The position numbers were made by a program, and so were the translations under genes. Positions 1 to 8,044 of a stretch of 60,666 bases of DNA are shown here, piece after piece. The notes under the pieces are model-generated. The model made no database searches, had not been told where the DNA came from, and worked only from the letters and a program-made list of their open reading frames with translations. The stretch is from positions 1 to 60,666 of the forward strand of contig CAMYNJ010000024.1 of assembly GCA_947259795.1 (NCBI GenBank). Reading direction: 5' to 3'. This DNA comes from an uncultured Alphaproteobacteria bacterium. GTDB lineage: Bacteria; Pseudomonadota; Alphaproteobacteria; UBA8366; JADFVY01. The first letter of the stretch is position 1. Each line of letters begins with the position of its first letter.

Positions 1-182
1 CCACAGTGTACGATACCGATGGGTGGCCGGGTGGGGGAGTGGGCCGGAGCCGCCCGCGCAAGCGGGGAATGTTTTAGGATTACCGCCCGAAAATCGCCAC
101 AGTGGCATGTCAAGGGCTGGGGCAAATTTCGTTTAACAAAGGGCCGGGCCTGGGCGCCCGCCGAATTGGGAGAGTGATAGAC

Positions 183-869
183 ATGATGAAGCGTTTGACT
201 GCACTGGCCATTGCGCTTGGCTGGCTTGCCCTTGCGGCGCAGCCGGCATCCGCCGCCACCAAGGCCGAGGAACTGGTGATCAAATCGCAGCTCACCGTCG
301 AGGATATGGCCAAGAACGAGGAATTCGGCCAGTATGTCCGCAAGTACATGAAGAACGCCAAGGGCGTGCTGATCGTCCCCAACATGATCAAGGGCGCCTT
401 CATCTTCGGCGGCGAAGGCGGCAGCGGCGTGCTGCTGGTCAAGGGCAGCAACGGCGTCTGGAGCTATCCCGCCTTCTTTACGCTGGGCGGTATCAGCTGG
501 GGGCTGCAGATCGGCGGCTCGTCGTCGCAGATTATGCTGCTGCTGATGACCGACAGGGGCGTCAATTCCTTCGTCGAGGACAAGAAGCTGAAGCTCGGCG
601 CCGATCTCGGCGTCGCACTCGGCCCGGTCGGCGGCGGCGCCGAGGCGGCAGCGACACTGGGCAGCGCCGACGTGCTGGCCTGGTCCCTGTCCCAGGGCGC
701 CTATCTGGGCATCAGCCTCGAGGGCTCCGTCGTCGAGCCGCGCGAAGGGCTGAACAAGGAATATTACGGCGCCGAGGTGGTGACACGGCCCATCGTCTTC
801 GAGGGCAAGTACAGCAACGCCCACGCCGATTCCCTGCGCAAGGCGCTGGCCAACATGCCGTCGAAGTGA
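183..869 (+). CDS. Exported SYLF-domain (Ysc84-type) lipid-binding protein
   Basis: A 228-residue protein. An ATG at 183 was chosen because a GGGAG-like ribosome site lies about 10 bases upstream and the protein then opens with a clean signal peptide (MKRLTALAIAL...), cleaved after ASA near residue 23. The rest is glycine-rich, with motifs typical of the SYLF family: KGVLIVPN, a GGEGGSGVLL run and a C-terminal SQGAYLGISLEGS block followed by NKEYYG. SYLF domains bind phosphoinositides in eukaryotes; the bacterial role is unknown and periplasmic location is inferred from the signal peptide. It stands alone and is followed by dispersed repeats rather than a co-directional partner. An in-frame upstream start at 102 has no ribosome site. 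Confidence 0.9.
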   Translation: MMKRLTALAIALGWLALAAQPASAATKAEELVIKSQLTVEDMAKNEEFGQYVRKYMKNAKGVLIVPNMIKGAFIFGGEGGSGVLLVKGSNGVWSYPAFFTLGGISWGLQIGGSSSQIMLLLMTDRGVNSFVEDKKLKLGADLGVALGPVGGGAEAAATLGSADVLAWSLSQGAYLGISLEGSVVEPREGLNKEYYGAEVVTRPIVFEGKYSNAHADSLRKALANMPSK

Positions 870-886
870 GCCGCGACGCGCCGCCG

Positions 887-921
887 CTGGATTGCTTCGC
901 CTCTGGCTCGCAATGACGGCC
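887..921. repeat. Short dispersed palindromic repeat (ATTGC...GCAAT type)
   Basis: The segment starting CTGGATTGCTTCGCC and ending GCTCGCAATGACGG has ATTGC/GCAAT arms around a GC-rich centre. From general knowledge, very similar intergenic palindromes recur in many proteobacterial genomes; read on the minus strand they give the peptide HCEPEAKQSS, a common sign of such repeats. It lies 18 bases after the SYLF gene and may act as a 3' hairpin. Copy number cannot be judged from this window. Confidence 0.5.
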
Positions 922-961
922 TTGCGCTTCGCGCACAGGTCTCCTGGATGAGGTTCAACGA

Positions 962-1055
962 CCCCCTCCCCAACCCTCCCCCGCGAGCGGGAGAGGGGGC
1001 CGTTCGCCGCAAGAATAAAGCCCTCTCCCGCTGGCGGGGGAGGGTTGGGAGGGGG
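962..1055. repeat. Nested GC-rich inverted repeat, copy 1 (upstream of cobQ)
   Basis: A C-rich outer arm (962-984) pairs with a G-rich outer arm (1034-1055) with one bulged base. An inner arm GCGGGAGAGGG (987-997) pairs with CCCTCTCCCGC (1021-1031). Together they make one long cruciform of 94 bases with a short loop. A second copy of the same design lies at 2641-2743, on the other side of cobQ. There is no coding sequence and the element looks like a REP/MITE-type intergenic repeat. It could form a very stable RNA hairpin upstream of cobQ. Confidence 0.8.
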
Positions 1056-1165
1056 TGGACAACAGAAAGCGTGCCGGCCATGGCCGGCGCCGAACAAGCG
1101 AACATCGAAAGATTCACAAATTCGAAGGACGAGGTCGCGCCGGCGTTGTCAGCGGAGCGCCTGAT

Positions 1166-2632
1166 ATGACTGCCACCCTGATGCTGCAGGGCACGGGCTC
1201 CGACGTCGGCAAGTCGCTGGTCGTCGCCGGGCTGGCGCGGGCCTTCACGAGGCGCGGGCTGGCGGTGCGCCCCTTCAAGCCGCAGAACATGTCGAACAAC
1301 GCCGCCGTCACGGCACAAGGCGGCGAGATTGGCCGCGCCCAGGCGCTGCAGGCCCGTGCCTGCGGGGTGGCGCCCTCGGTGCATATGAACCCGGTGCTGC
1401 TGAAACCCCAGTCGGAAATCGGCGCGCAAATGGTGGTGCAGGGCAAGGTTGAAGGCAATGCCAGGGCGGCGGACTACCACGCGCTTAAGCCCAAGCTCAT
1501 GCCGCGCGTGCTGGACAGTTTCGAACGGCTGAAGGCCGAGGCCGACCTCATCCTCGTCGAAGGCGCGGGCAGCCCGGCGGAGGTCAATATCCGCGAGGGC
1601 GACATCGCCAATATGGGCTTCGCGCTGGAAGCGCATGTGCCGGTGATCCTGGTCGCCGACATCGACCGCGGCGGCGTGCTGGCCAGCCTCGTGGGCACCC
1701 ATATGCTGATCGAGGCGGACGAGCGCGCCCTGCTGCGCGGCTATCTGGTCAACAAGTTTCGCGGCGACAAGGCGCTGTTCATGCCCGCCGTCGACATAAT
1801 CGCCAAACGCACCAGCATGATCTGCCACGGCGTCATCCCTTGGTTCGCGGGCGCGGCCGCCCTGCCGGCCGAGGACGCGGTGGCGCTGGACAAGCGGCCC
1901 GGCCGCGCCGACGGGGCCATGTGCATCGCCGTGCCGCGCCTGTCGCGCATCGCCAATTTCGACGATCTCGACCCGCTGGCCGCCGAGCCCGACACCGCCA
2001 TCGACATCGTCGAACCCGGCCGCCCGATCCCGGCGGAGGCGGACCTGATCCTGCTGCCCGGCTCGAAATCCACCATCCCAGACCTCGCCATGCTGCGCGA
2101 ACAGGGCTGGGACATCGACATCCACGCGCATCTGCGTCGGGGCAAGCCGGTGATGGGCTTGTGCGCCGGTTACCAGATGCTGGGCATGCGCCTCGACGAC
2201 CCGGACGGCGCCGAAGGCGCGCCCGGCGCGGTCGAGGGCCTCGGCCTGCTGGAGATCGAAACGACCCTGACCGGCGACAAACGCCTGGTCGAGGCGGAAG
2301 GCCGCGACCTCACCACCGGCCAGCCCGTCAAGGGCTACGAAATGCATATCGGCAAAACCACCGGCCCGGCCCTCGCCCGCCCCATGCTGGAGATCGCCGG
2401 CCACCCCGACGGCGCGGTCTCGCCCGACGGCCTGGTCATGGGCTGCTACCTGCACGGAATCTTCGCATCCGACGATTTCCGCCGCGCCTTCCTGTCCCGC
2501 CTGCGCGAAGGCTGCCCCCAGACGGAAGCCTATGAGTCGAAGGTGGAAACAACGCTGGACGCCCTCGCCGCCCACCTGGAAGCAAACTGCGACCTCGACG
2601 CCCTGCTCGCCATCGCCGAGCGGGGCGTGTGA
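1166..2632 (+). CDS. cobQ: Cobyric acid synthase
   Basis: A 488-residue glutamine-dependent amidotransferase that amidates the b, d, e and g side chains of adenosylcobyrinate a,c-diamide. The N-terminal P-loop-like motif GTGSDVGKS (about residues 8-16) is the CobQ/DTBS ATP site, followed by FKPQNMSNN. The C-terminal glutaminase domain has the nucleophile in [10 protein letters not shown] (Cys333) and the paired histidine in YLHGIF (His430). The ATG at 1166 follows an AGCGGAG ribosome site; upstream in-frame codons run back into the palindromic repeat and do not look coding. Unlike the other cob genes here it has no operon partner and is bracketed by two copies of the same inverted repeat. Confidence 0.97.
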   Translation: MTATLMLQGTGSDVGKSLVVAGLARAFTRRGLAVRPFKPQNMSNNAAVTAQGGEIGRAQALQARACGVAPSVHMNPVLLKPQSEIGAQMVVQGKVEGNARAADYHALKPKLMPRVLDSFERLKAEADLILVEGAGSPAEVNIREGDIANMGFALEAHVPVILVADIDRGGVLASLVGTHMLIEADERALLRGYLVNKFRGDKALFMPAVDIIAKRTSMICHGVIPWFAGAAALPAEDAVALDKRPGRADGAMCIAVPRLSRIANFDDLDPLAAEPDTAIDIVEPGRPIPAEADLILLPGSKSTIPDLAMLREQGWDIDIHAHLRRGKPVMGLCAGYQMLGMRLDDPDGAEGAPGAVEGLGLLEIETTLTGDKRLVEAEGRDLTTGQPVKGYEMHIGKTTGPALARPMLEIAGHPDGAVSPDGLVMGCYLHGIFASDDFRRAFLSRLREGCPQTEAYESKVETTLDALAAHLEANCDLDALLAIAERGV

Positions 2633-2640
2633 GACAAAGC

Positions 2641-2743
2641 CCCCCCTCCCCAACCCCTCCTTTGCTACGCGGGAGAGGGGCTCGACGGCGCGGCCCGAAA
2701 GAAAGAAGCCCTCTCCCGCGCGCGGGGGAGGGTTGGGAGGGGG
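2641..2743. repeat. Nested GC-rich inverted repeat, copy 2 (downstream of cobQ)
   Basis: This has the same architecture as the element at 962-1055. Outer arms (2641-2660 and about 2725-2743) are C-rich and G-rich. The inner arms GCGGGAGAGGG (2669-2679) and CCCTCTCCCGC (2709-2719) are identical to the inner arms of copy 1; the loops differ. It starts 8 bases after the cobQ stop, so it could serve as a transcript-end hairpin, but there is no obvious T-run. Confidence 0.8.
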
Positions 2744-2856
2744 TGGGATTCCCCCCTGGCACAGACGCAACCGCCGAAGGCCTCGCAACCGTTAATCTTT
2801 CCTGAACCTGCCCCGGGCATACTGCCGGCAGGCAAACGGATGGGACGCGAGGTATA

Positions 2857-3363
2857 GTGAAGAGCCTTGAACATCTCGAGTCGAAGCGCTACCGGGCGAT
2901 AATCCTACTTGGCCCGCCGCTGCGGGTCTTCTTCGCCTTTGCTGTTTTCGCGGGCCTGCATCTGGGTCTCGGCCTGCCGTGGCTGACGTTGGAGGACGCC
3001 GGCATCGTCGCCAGCCTTCTGGAAATCCTCGGCTTGCTGCTGCTGCTGATCGCGGTTGACCTCCTCGTTCTCAGTGGGATTTACCGAACGAACTTCTTCC
3101 GGCCCGGCTGGTTCAGCAGGAAGCAGGATATGGATGTCGCCGAGATTCTTCGCGGGATACCCGGGATGCTTATCGGTTACACGATTGTCATGATAATGGA
3201 CGGCCTTTACATGAAATCAGTCGCCGGTCTCAATGCTGTTGGGGGGACCACCGTCCTCCTGGTGACCTTCGCATCCATGTTCGTTTTCATGAATACCGTG
3301 CAGCAAGGCGAACGCACGCATCGGGACCGGCCCAGCGGCGCTGCGGATGAGTCCGACGCATGA
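2857..3363 (+). CDS. Four-TM integral membrane protein of unknown function (first of a pair)
   Basis: A 168-residue hydrophobic protein starting at a GTG (2857). Predicted membrane spans are at about 15-40, 50-74, 100-121 and 128-147, with a charged C-terminal tail. I do not recognise the family. Its opening (LEHLESKRYRA) matches the opening of the next protein (LEFLKSWRYWA) in spacing and key residues, and both have four spans, so the two are probably divergent tandem paralogues that act together. The stop codon overlaps the next start (ATGA at 3360), implying coupled translation. No catalytic motif is visible. Confidence 0.75.
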   Translation: MKSLEHLESKRYRAIILLGPPLRVFFAFAVFAGLHLGLGLPWLTLEDAGIVASLLEILGLLLLLIAVDLLVLSGIYRTNFFRPGWFSRKQDMDVAEILRGIPGMLIGYTIVMIMDGLYMKSVAGLNAVGGTTVLLVTFASMFVFMNTVQQGERTHRDRPSGAADESDA

Positions 3364-3851
3364 TCGCGGGCCTCGAGTTTCTTAAATCCTGGCGATACTG
3401 GGCATTATTCATCGGATCTACCTCAGCGGTCACGCTCGGGTCGGCTGCCGTGCATATCGCATTGGTAACGTATCTTCCGGCGATCGCTGTCGAGCCTGAC
3501 CCGTTTTATTCCTTGCTCGGCGGGTTCGCGATCCTCTGCCTGGCCATCGGATTACAGTCGATAATTTACCGGCACAAAGAACAAGAGCCTTGCTATCCCG
3601 ATGAATACAGAGAGCTGCTTTCACTGTTTATTGCATTTGCGGCCATGTTCATCACCGTCGCGGAATGGGCCGCGGTTCACTGGCTTATCGTAAAGCCGAT
3701 CGTTCCGGGCGCGCCTGGCGGCGGCGTCTACGCTCTGTTTGTCGTCATGTTCGCGCTCAGTTTCGGTCGTTGGATTGCAATGTTGGAATGGGAAGCGATG
3801 GTGGACGCAGGCGGCGACGCAGGTCGCTCCGCTACCCCAGATTCACCCTGA
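3360..3851 (+). CDS. Four-TM integral membrane protein of unknown function (second of a pair)
   Basis: A 163-residue protein whose ATG overlaps the stop of the preceding gene. Spans are predicted at about 14-40, 48-70, 86-110 and 121-141. The N-terminal LE-x-L-x-S-x-RY-x-A pattern is shared with the upstream neighbour. No known domain is recognised. Its last 20 bases overlap the 3' end of cobD, which comes from the other strand. Confidence 0.75.
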   Translation: MIAGLEFLKSWRYWALFIGSTSAVTLGSAAVHIALVTYLPAIAVEPDPFYSLLGGFAILCLAIGLQSIIYRHKEQEPCYPDEYRELLSLFIAFAAMFITVAEWAAVHWLIVKPIVPGAPGGGVYALFVVMFALSFGRWIAMLEWEAMVDAGGDAGRSATPDSP

Positions 3852-4824
3852 CCGCCAATATCCCCAGCCCCACCCCCGCATTCACCGCGCAGGCCCACAC
3901 ATAGAGCTTCAACCCCCGCCCGATTCCCTTCGGCCCGTATTTCCGTTTGCCCTCCCCGCCGATCCAGTGTTCTTTCGTGCCTTCACCCGGATAGACCCGC
4001 GGGCCGCCCAGCGCCAGGCCGAGGGCGCCGGCGAAGGCGGCTTCGGGCCAGCCGGCGTTGGGCGAGGCGTGGGTGCCGGCGTCGCGCCACATGACGCGCA
4101 GCGCGCGGGTCGCGTCCATGCCGGCCGGCATCGCGGCCAGCGCCGTTATCAGCCCGGCGAGGCGCGCGGGGATCCAGTTGGCGGCGTCGTCCAGTCTTGC
4201 CGCCGCCTTGCCGAAGGCGCGGTATTTGTCGCTGCGGTAGCCGATCATGCTGTCGGCGGTGTTGATCGCCTTGTAGGCCAGCATCCCGGGCAGGCCGGCG
4301 ACGGCGTACCAGAACACCGGCGCCACCACCGCGTCGGCGAAATTCTCCGAGAGCGACTCCAGCGCGGCGCGGGCGATGCCGTGTTCGTCCAGGCCGGCGG
4401 GGTCGCGGCTGACGATATGGCGGATCGCCCGGCGCCCGCCGGCCAGCCCGTCATCCGCCAGGGCCCGCGCCACCGCCGCGACATGGCCGTACAGGCTGCG
4501 CTGGGCCAGCAGGGTGGCGGCGACCAGCGCCTCGATCATCCAGCCCCCCGGAATGCCGCGCGCCAGGGTGGCCACCAGCCAGCCCGCCGCGGCCGCGATG
4601 CCCGCCACCGCCGCCACCGTGAAAGCCCCGCGGGCCAAGCGCGCGCCCTCGCCGCGTTCCGGCCGGTTCAGTTTCCGGTCCATCGCCCCGATCAGCCGCC
4701 CCATCGCCTCGACGGGATGCGGCAGCAGGCGGAACAGCGCCGCCATCTCGCCGAACAGCGCATCCAGGGCCAGCGCGGCGGCGAGGATGGTCAGCGATTC
4801 CCACTGTGTCCAAAGTCCCGGCAT
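3832..4824 (-). CDS. cobD: Adenosylcobinamide-phosphate synthase (CobD/CbiB)
   Basis: A 330-residue polytopic inner-membrane protein that attaches the aminopropanol (phosphate) arm to adenosylcobyric acid. The N-terminal LALDALFGE and HPVEAMGRLIGAMDRKLNRP segments, the SLSENFADAVVAPVFWY block and the AYKAINTADSMIGY block are characteristic of CobD/CbiB. The ATG at 4824 is preferred because the protein then begins as the family does; a TTG at 4860 would add 12 arginine-rich residues, and neither has a clear ribosome site. It is divergent from the cbiX operon across a 447-base intergenic region and converges with the preceding membrane gene, overlapping it by 20 bases. Confidence 0.95.
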   Translation of the reverse strand: MPGLWTQWESLTILAAALALDALFGEMAALFRLLPHPVEAMGRLIGAMDRKLNRPERGEGARLARGAFTVAAVAGIAAAAGWLVATLARGIPGGWMIEALVAATLLAQRSLYGHVAAVARALADDGLAGGRRAIRHIVSRDPAGLDEHGIARAALESLSENFADAVVAPVFWYAVAGLPGMLAYKAINTADSMIGYRSDKYRAFGKAAARLDDAANWIPARLAGLITALAAMPAGMDATRALRVMWRDAGTHASPNAGWPEAAFAGALGLALGGPRVYPGEGTKEHWIGGEGKRKYGPKGIGRGLKLYVWACAVNAGVGLGILAVRVNLG

Positions 4825-5271
4825 GGCCGCGACAATGCGTGGCCGCGGTCGGCGCGTCAATGAGTTAGGGTTGTGCCGGCGAGAGCGGCGCCTGCCGGCA
4901 GTTCGGATGGTTGGCCTGGCCGGACCGAACCAGCCCCAAGCCTCGGGGATGGTATCGTTTCATACTCATTTCATACCCTTTTCCTTACTTCCGGCTCCAC
5001 TTCGGCTCCTCTTTCCATGCTCCTCGCATACCTCTCGCCTACATCTTTCCTGCCTCTTTTCCCCGCCGGGGGCCAGTTCGCCCGCGGACAGGCCCGAATC
5101 GCCCTGCGCACCGGCGGCGAAACCTACCTGAATATACATCACCCCCATCCGTCCGGGCCGGGTCGCGCCGTCCGCGCGCCAACTTTCGTCGCCGGGGCAC
5201 TATTGACCTGACCCGGCGGCGCGCTACTGCTAAAAGCAGGCGGGTAACGCCAGGACAGGGGGCGAAAAGCG
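4825..5271. other. Intergenic region between divergent cobD and cbiX
   Basis: About 447 bases with no convincing gene. The minus strand of 4960-5066 is strikingly purine-rich. A small hairpin (GTTCGG at 4901-4906, CCGAAC at 4925-4930) lies near cobD. On the minus strand, around 5060-5120, the order GCCGGTGC, CTGTCC and AACTG recalls the core of a cobalamin riboswitch, but the diagnostic GCCACTG box and the downstream consensus are missing. The region must hold the promoters of both cob units; I cannot place them with confidence. Confidence 0.5.
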
Positions 5272-6300
5272 ATGAGCGGCGATATCGGTATCATGGTCTG
5301 TGGCCACGGCAGCCGCGACGACAATGCGGTCACGGAGTTCGCCTCTGTGGCCGCCGGCATCCGCGCCCGCCTGCCGCACTATCCGGTGGAAAGCGGCTTC
5401 CTGGAATTCGCCAAGCCGGTGATCCGCGAGGGGCTGGACAAGTTGCGCGACCGCGGGGTTCGGCGCATCCTCGCCCTGCCGGGCATGCTGTTCGCCGCCG
5501 GCCACGCCAAGAACGACATCCCCTCCGTGCTCAATAGCTGGGCGGCGCAGAACCCCGGCGTGCAGGTGGATTACGCCCGCGAGCTGGGCATCGACGTGAA
5601 GATGATGCGGGCCGCCGGCGACCGGGTGGCCGAGGCGCTGGCGGCGGCCGGCGACTCCGTGCCGGCGAGCGAGACCCTGCTGGCGGTAGTCGGGCGCGGC
5701 GCCTCGGACCCCGACGCCAATTCCAACGTCGCCAAGGTGACCCGCATGCTGTGGGAAGGCATGGGCTTCGGCTGGGCCGAGACGGTCTATTCCGGCGTCA
5801 CCTTCCCGCTCGTCGAACCCGGGCTGGAACATGCGGTAAAGCTGGGCTTCAGGCGCATCGTCGTGTTCCCCTATTTCCTGTTCACCGGCCGACTGGTGAA
5901 GCGCATCCACGAGCACACCGACATCGTCGCCGCGCGCCATCCGGGCGTGGAGTTCGTGAAAGCGCCCTACCTGAATGACCATCCGCTGGTGCTGGACTGC
6001 TTCGTCGATCGGGTGAACGAGATACTCGAAGGCCGGAACCTGATGAACTGCGCGCTGTGCAAATACCGCGAACAGGTGCTGGGCTTCGAGGCGGAAGTCG
6101 GCCTGCCCCAGGAAAGCCACCACCACCATGTCGAGGGTATCGGCACCGACGCGGCGCATTCCCACGATCACGACCACGATCACGATCATGATCATGGGCA
6201 CGATCATGCTCACCATCACCACCCCTATCCTCATGCGGATCACCCGCTGGGCCCGGTGACGATGGAAAAGCTGAAAGAGAAGGAAGGGGGCGGTGAGTGA
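5272..6300 (+). CDS. cbiX: Sirohydrochlorin cobaltochelatase, tandem CbiX type with His-rich tail
   Basis: A 342-residue protein with two CbiX domains. The first has the catalytic GHGSRDD motif (His12). The second has the GRGASDPDAN signature. CbiX inserts Co2+ into sirohydrochlorin, the committing step of the early-cobalt route. The tail (about residues 283-324) is an extreme His/Asp stretch of HD repeats with HHHH blocks, probably for cobalt binding or delivery. It opens a tightly coupled operon; its stop overlaps the GTG of cobH (GTGA at 6297-6300). No CobN is visible, which supports CbiX as the chelatase used here. Confidence 0.96.
   Translation: MSGDIGIMVCGHGSRDDNAVTEFASVAAGIRARLPHYPVESGFLEFAKPVIREGLDKLRDRGVRRILALPGMLFAAGHAKNDIPSVLNSWAAQNPGVQVDYARELGIDVKMMRAAGDRVAEALAAAGDSVPASETLLAVVGRGASDPDANSNVAKVTRMLWEGMGFGWAETVYSGVTFPLVEPGLEHAVKLGFRRIVVFPYFLFTGRLVKRIHEHTDIVAARHPGVEFVKAPYLNDHPLVLDCFVDRVNEILEGRNLMNCALCKYREQVLGFEAEVGLPQESHHHHVEGIGTDAAHSHDHDHDHDHDHGHDHAHHHHPYPHADHPLGPVTMEKLKEKEGGGE
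6163..6219 (+). repeat. Degenerate CAYGAY hexanucleotide tandem repeat inside cbiX
   Basis: Successive CAC/CAT and GAT/GAC codons form a near-perfect 6-base repeat encoding alternating His-Asp. It is interrupted once by GGG and once by GCT and leads into CACCATCACCAC. Such repeats can change length by slippage in steps of six without breaking the frame, altering tail length and metal capacity. Confidence 0.75.
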
Positions 6301-6935
6301 CCCGCCACCGCTACGACTACCTCCGCGACCCGGCCGCGATCTATGCGGAATCCTTTGCGTCAATCCGGCGCGAGACCGACCTTTCGCGCGTTCCCGACGA
6401 CTTGCAGCCGCTGGCGCTACGCATCGTCCATGCCTGCGGCGATCCGGCCATCCTTGAGCAGCTGTCCTGGTCGCCCGGTGCCGGACGGGCGGGGCGCGAG
6501 GCGCTGGAACGGGGTGCGGCGATCCTGTGCGACAGCCGCATGGTGGCGGCCGGCATCATCCGCAAAAAGCTGCCGGCCGCGAATGAAGTGCTCTGCACCT
6601 TGGGCGACAGCGACGTACCGGATATCGCCAAGCGGTTGGAAACCACCCGCTCGGCCGCCGCGGTGGAGCTGTGGCGCGATGCGTTGGCGGGCGCGGTGGT
6701 CGCCATCGGCAATGCGCCGACGGCCCTGTTCCATCTGCTGGAAGGGCTCGCCGCCGGCTGGCCGAAACCGGCGCTGATCTTGGGTTTTCCCGTCGGCTTC
6801 GTCGGCGCGGCGGAATCGAAAGAGGCGCTGGTTCGGGACGCCGGCGGTATCCCTTATGTCACCCTGCTGGGCCGCGCCGGGGGCAGCGCCATTACCGCGG
6901 CGGCCGTGAATGCGCTGGCGGGGGGCGGGGGATGA
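6297..6935 (+). CDS. cobH: Precorrin-8X methylmutase (CobH/CbiC)
   Basis: A 212-residue protein that moves the C-11 methyl group to C-12 to give (cobalt-)hydrogenobyrinate/cobyrinate. The conserved histidine lies in RIVHACGDPA (His45), and GFPVGFVGAAESKEAL near residue 165 is the family signature. Translation starts at a GTG within the GTGA overlap with cbiX, and its stop overlaps the cobL ATG (6932), so the genes are translationally coupled. Confidence 0.96.
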   Translation: MTRHRYDYLRDPAAIYAESFASIRRETDLSRVPDDLQPLALRIVHACGDPAILEQLSWSPGAGRAGREALERGAAILCDSRMVAAGIIRKKLPAANEVLCTLGDSDVPDIAKRLETTRSAAAVELWRDALAGAVVAIGNAPTALFHLLEGLAAGWPKPALILGFPVGFVGAAESKEALVRDAGGIPYVTLLGRAGGSAITAAAVNALAGGGG

Positions 6936-8044
6936 GCGGCTGGCTGAACATCGTCGGCATCGGTGAGGACGGGCTGGACGGGTTGTCGCCGGCCGCCCGC
7001 GCACTGGTCGATACGGCGGAAATCCTGGTCGGCGGCGAGCGCCATCTGGCCATGATTCCCGCCGATCACCCGGCCGAACGGCTGCATTGGGGCAAGCCGT
7101 TCGACGACTCCTTCGCCTCGATCGAGGCGCATGCGGGCCGCCGCGTCACCGTGCTGACCACAGGCGACCCGATGTATTTCGGGGCCGGGGCTGTTCTTTC
7201 GCGGCGTATGAAAGACGCCATCGCGACCGTGATCCCGGCGCCGGGGGCCTTCTCGCTGGCAGCATCGCGCATGCGCATCCTGGCGAACGACGGGAATACG
7301 CCGGCGCGGATCGCCGGGATGCTGGCGGCGCGGGGCTTCGGCGACAGCCGGGTGACCGCGCTGGAACATATGGGTGGCCCGCGCGAGAACCGGCATGAGG
7401 CGCTGGCGAAGGACTGGGGCGACGGGCCGGTCGCCGACCTGAACACGGTGGCCGTCGAATGCGTGGCCGCGCCGGGCGCACAGGCGCTGTCTCGTGTCGC
7501 GGGCCTGCCCGACGACGCGTTCGAACATGACGGCAAGATGACCAAGCGCGAGGTCCGTGCCGCCACGCTGGCCGCCCTGGCCCCGCTGCCGGGGCAATTG
7601 CTGTGGGACGTAGGCGCGGGATGCGGCTCGGTCGCCATCGAATGGATGCGCGCCGATGGCTGCGCCATCGGCATCGAAAACAACCCCGATCGCATGGCCA
7701 TGGCCGCCCGCAACGCCGCCCTGCTGGGTGTGCCCGACCTGAAACTGGTCGCCGGCGAGGCCCCGGCGGCGCTGCAGGGCCTGGATGCGCCGGATGCGGT
7801 TTTCGTCGGCGGCGGGATCGGGACGGACGGTCTGTTCGAGGCATGCTGGGATGCGTTGCGATCGGGGGGCAAACTGATAGTGAATACCGTCACTATTGAA
7901 GGCGAAGCGGCTCTCGCCGGGCTTCATCGCGAACATGGCGGGGAACTCGTGAGGCTCTCAATTTCGCGCCTTTCCCCGGTCGGCAAACTTCATGGATGGC
8001 GACCGCTCATGACGGTTACCCAATGGCAGGTCACCAAAGCATGA
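6932..8044 (+). CDS. cobL: Precorrin-6Y C5,15-methyltransferase (decarboxylating), CbiE-CbiT fusion
   Basis: A 370-residue fusion. The N-terminal CbiE-type tetrapyrrole methylase domain starts at LNIVGIGEDGLDGLS and covers about residues 1-195. The C-terminal CbiT domain carries the SAM motif WDVGAGCGSVAIEW (about residue 225). The enzyme methylates C5 and C15 and removes the C12 acetate carboxyl. The ATG at 6932 sits in an ATGA overlap with cobH; in-frame codons upstream of it read through cobH in another frame and are not coding. The stop overlaps the cobI start. Confidence 0.96.
   Translation: MSGWLNIVGIGEDGLDGLSPAARALVDTAEILVGGERHLAMIPADHPAERLHWGKPFDDSFASIEAHAGRRVTVLTTGDPMYFGAGAVLSRRMKDAIATVIPAPGAFSLAASRMRILANDGNTPARIAGMLAARGFGDSRVTALEHMGGPRENRHEALAKDWGDGPVADLNTVAVECVAAPGAQALSRVAGLPDDAFEHDGKMTKREVRAATLAALAPLPGQLLWDVGAGCGSVAIEWMRADGCAIGIENNPDRMAMAARNAALLGVPDLKLVAGEAPAALQGLDAPDAVFVGGGIGTDGLFEACWDALRSGGKLIVNTVTIEGEAALAGLHREHGGELVRLSISRLSPVGKLHGWRPLMTVTQWQVTKA

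Noticed and set aside
1-182. Cobalamin riboswitch or small gene at the left edge
   Set aside because: CCACAGTGG resembles only a fragment of a B12 box; no supporting stems and no cob gene directly follows.
764-2788. 674-codon open frame antisense to cobQ
   Set aside because: Arg/Ala/Gln-rich translation without motifs, exact shadow of a clear cobQ; runs through both palindromic repeats.
6163-6219. CRISPR-like repeat
   Set aside because: 6-base units in frame, no spacers; encodes the His-Asp tail of CbiX.
5230-6363. 377-codon open frame antisense to cbiX
   Set aside because: Low-complexity translation, shadow of cbiX; the His-Asp repeat is explained on the plus strand.
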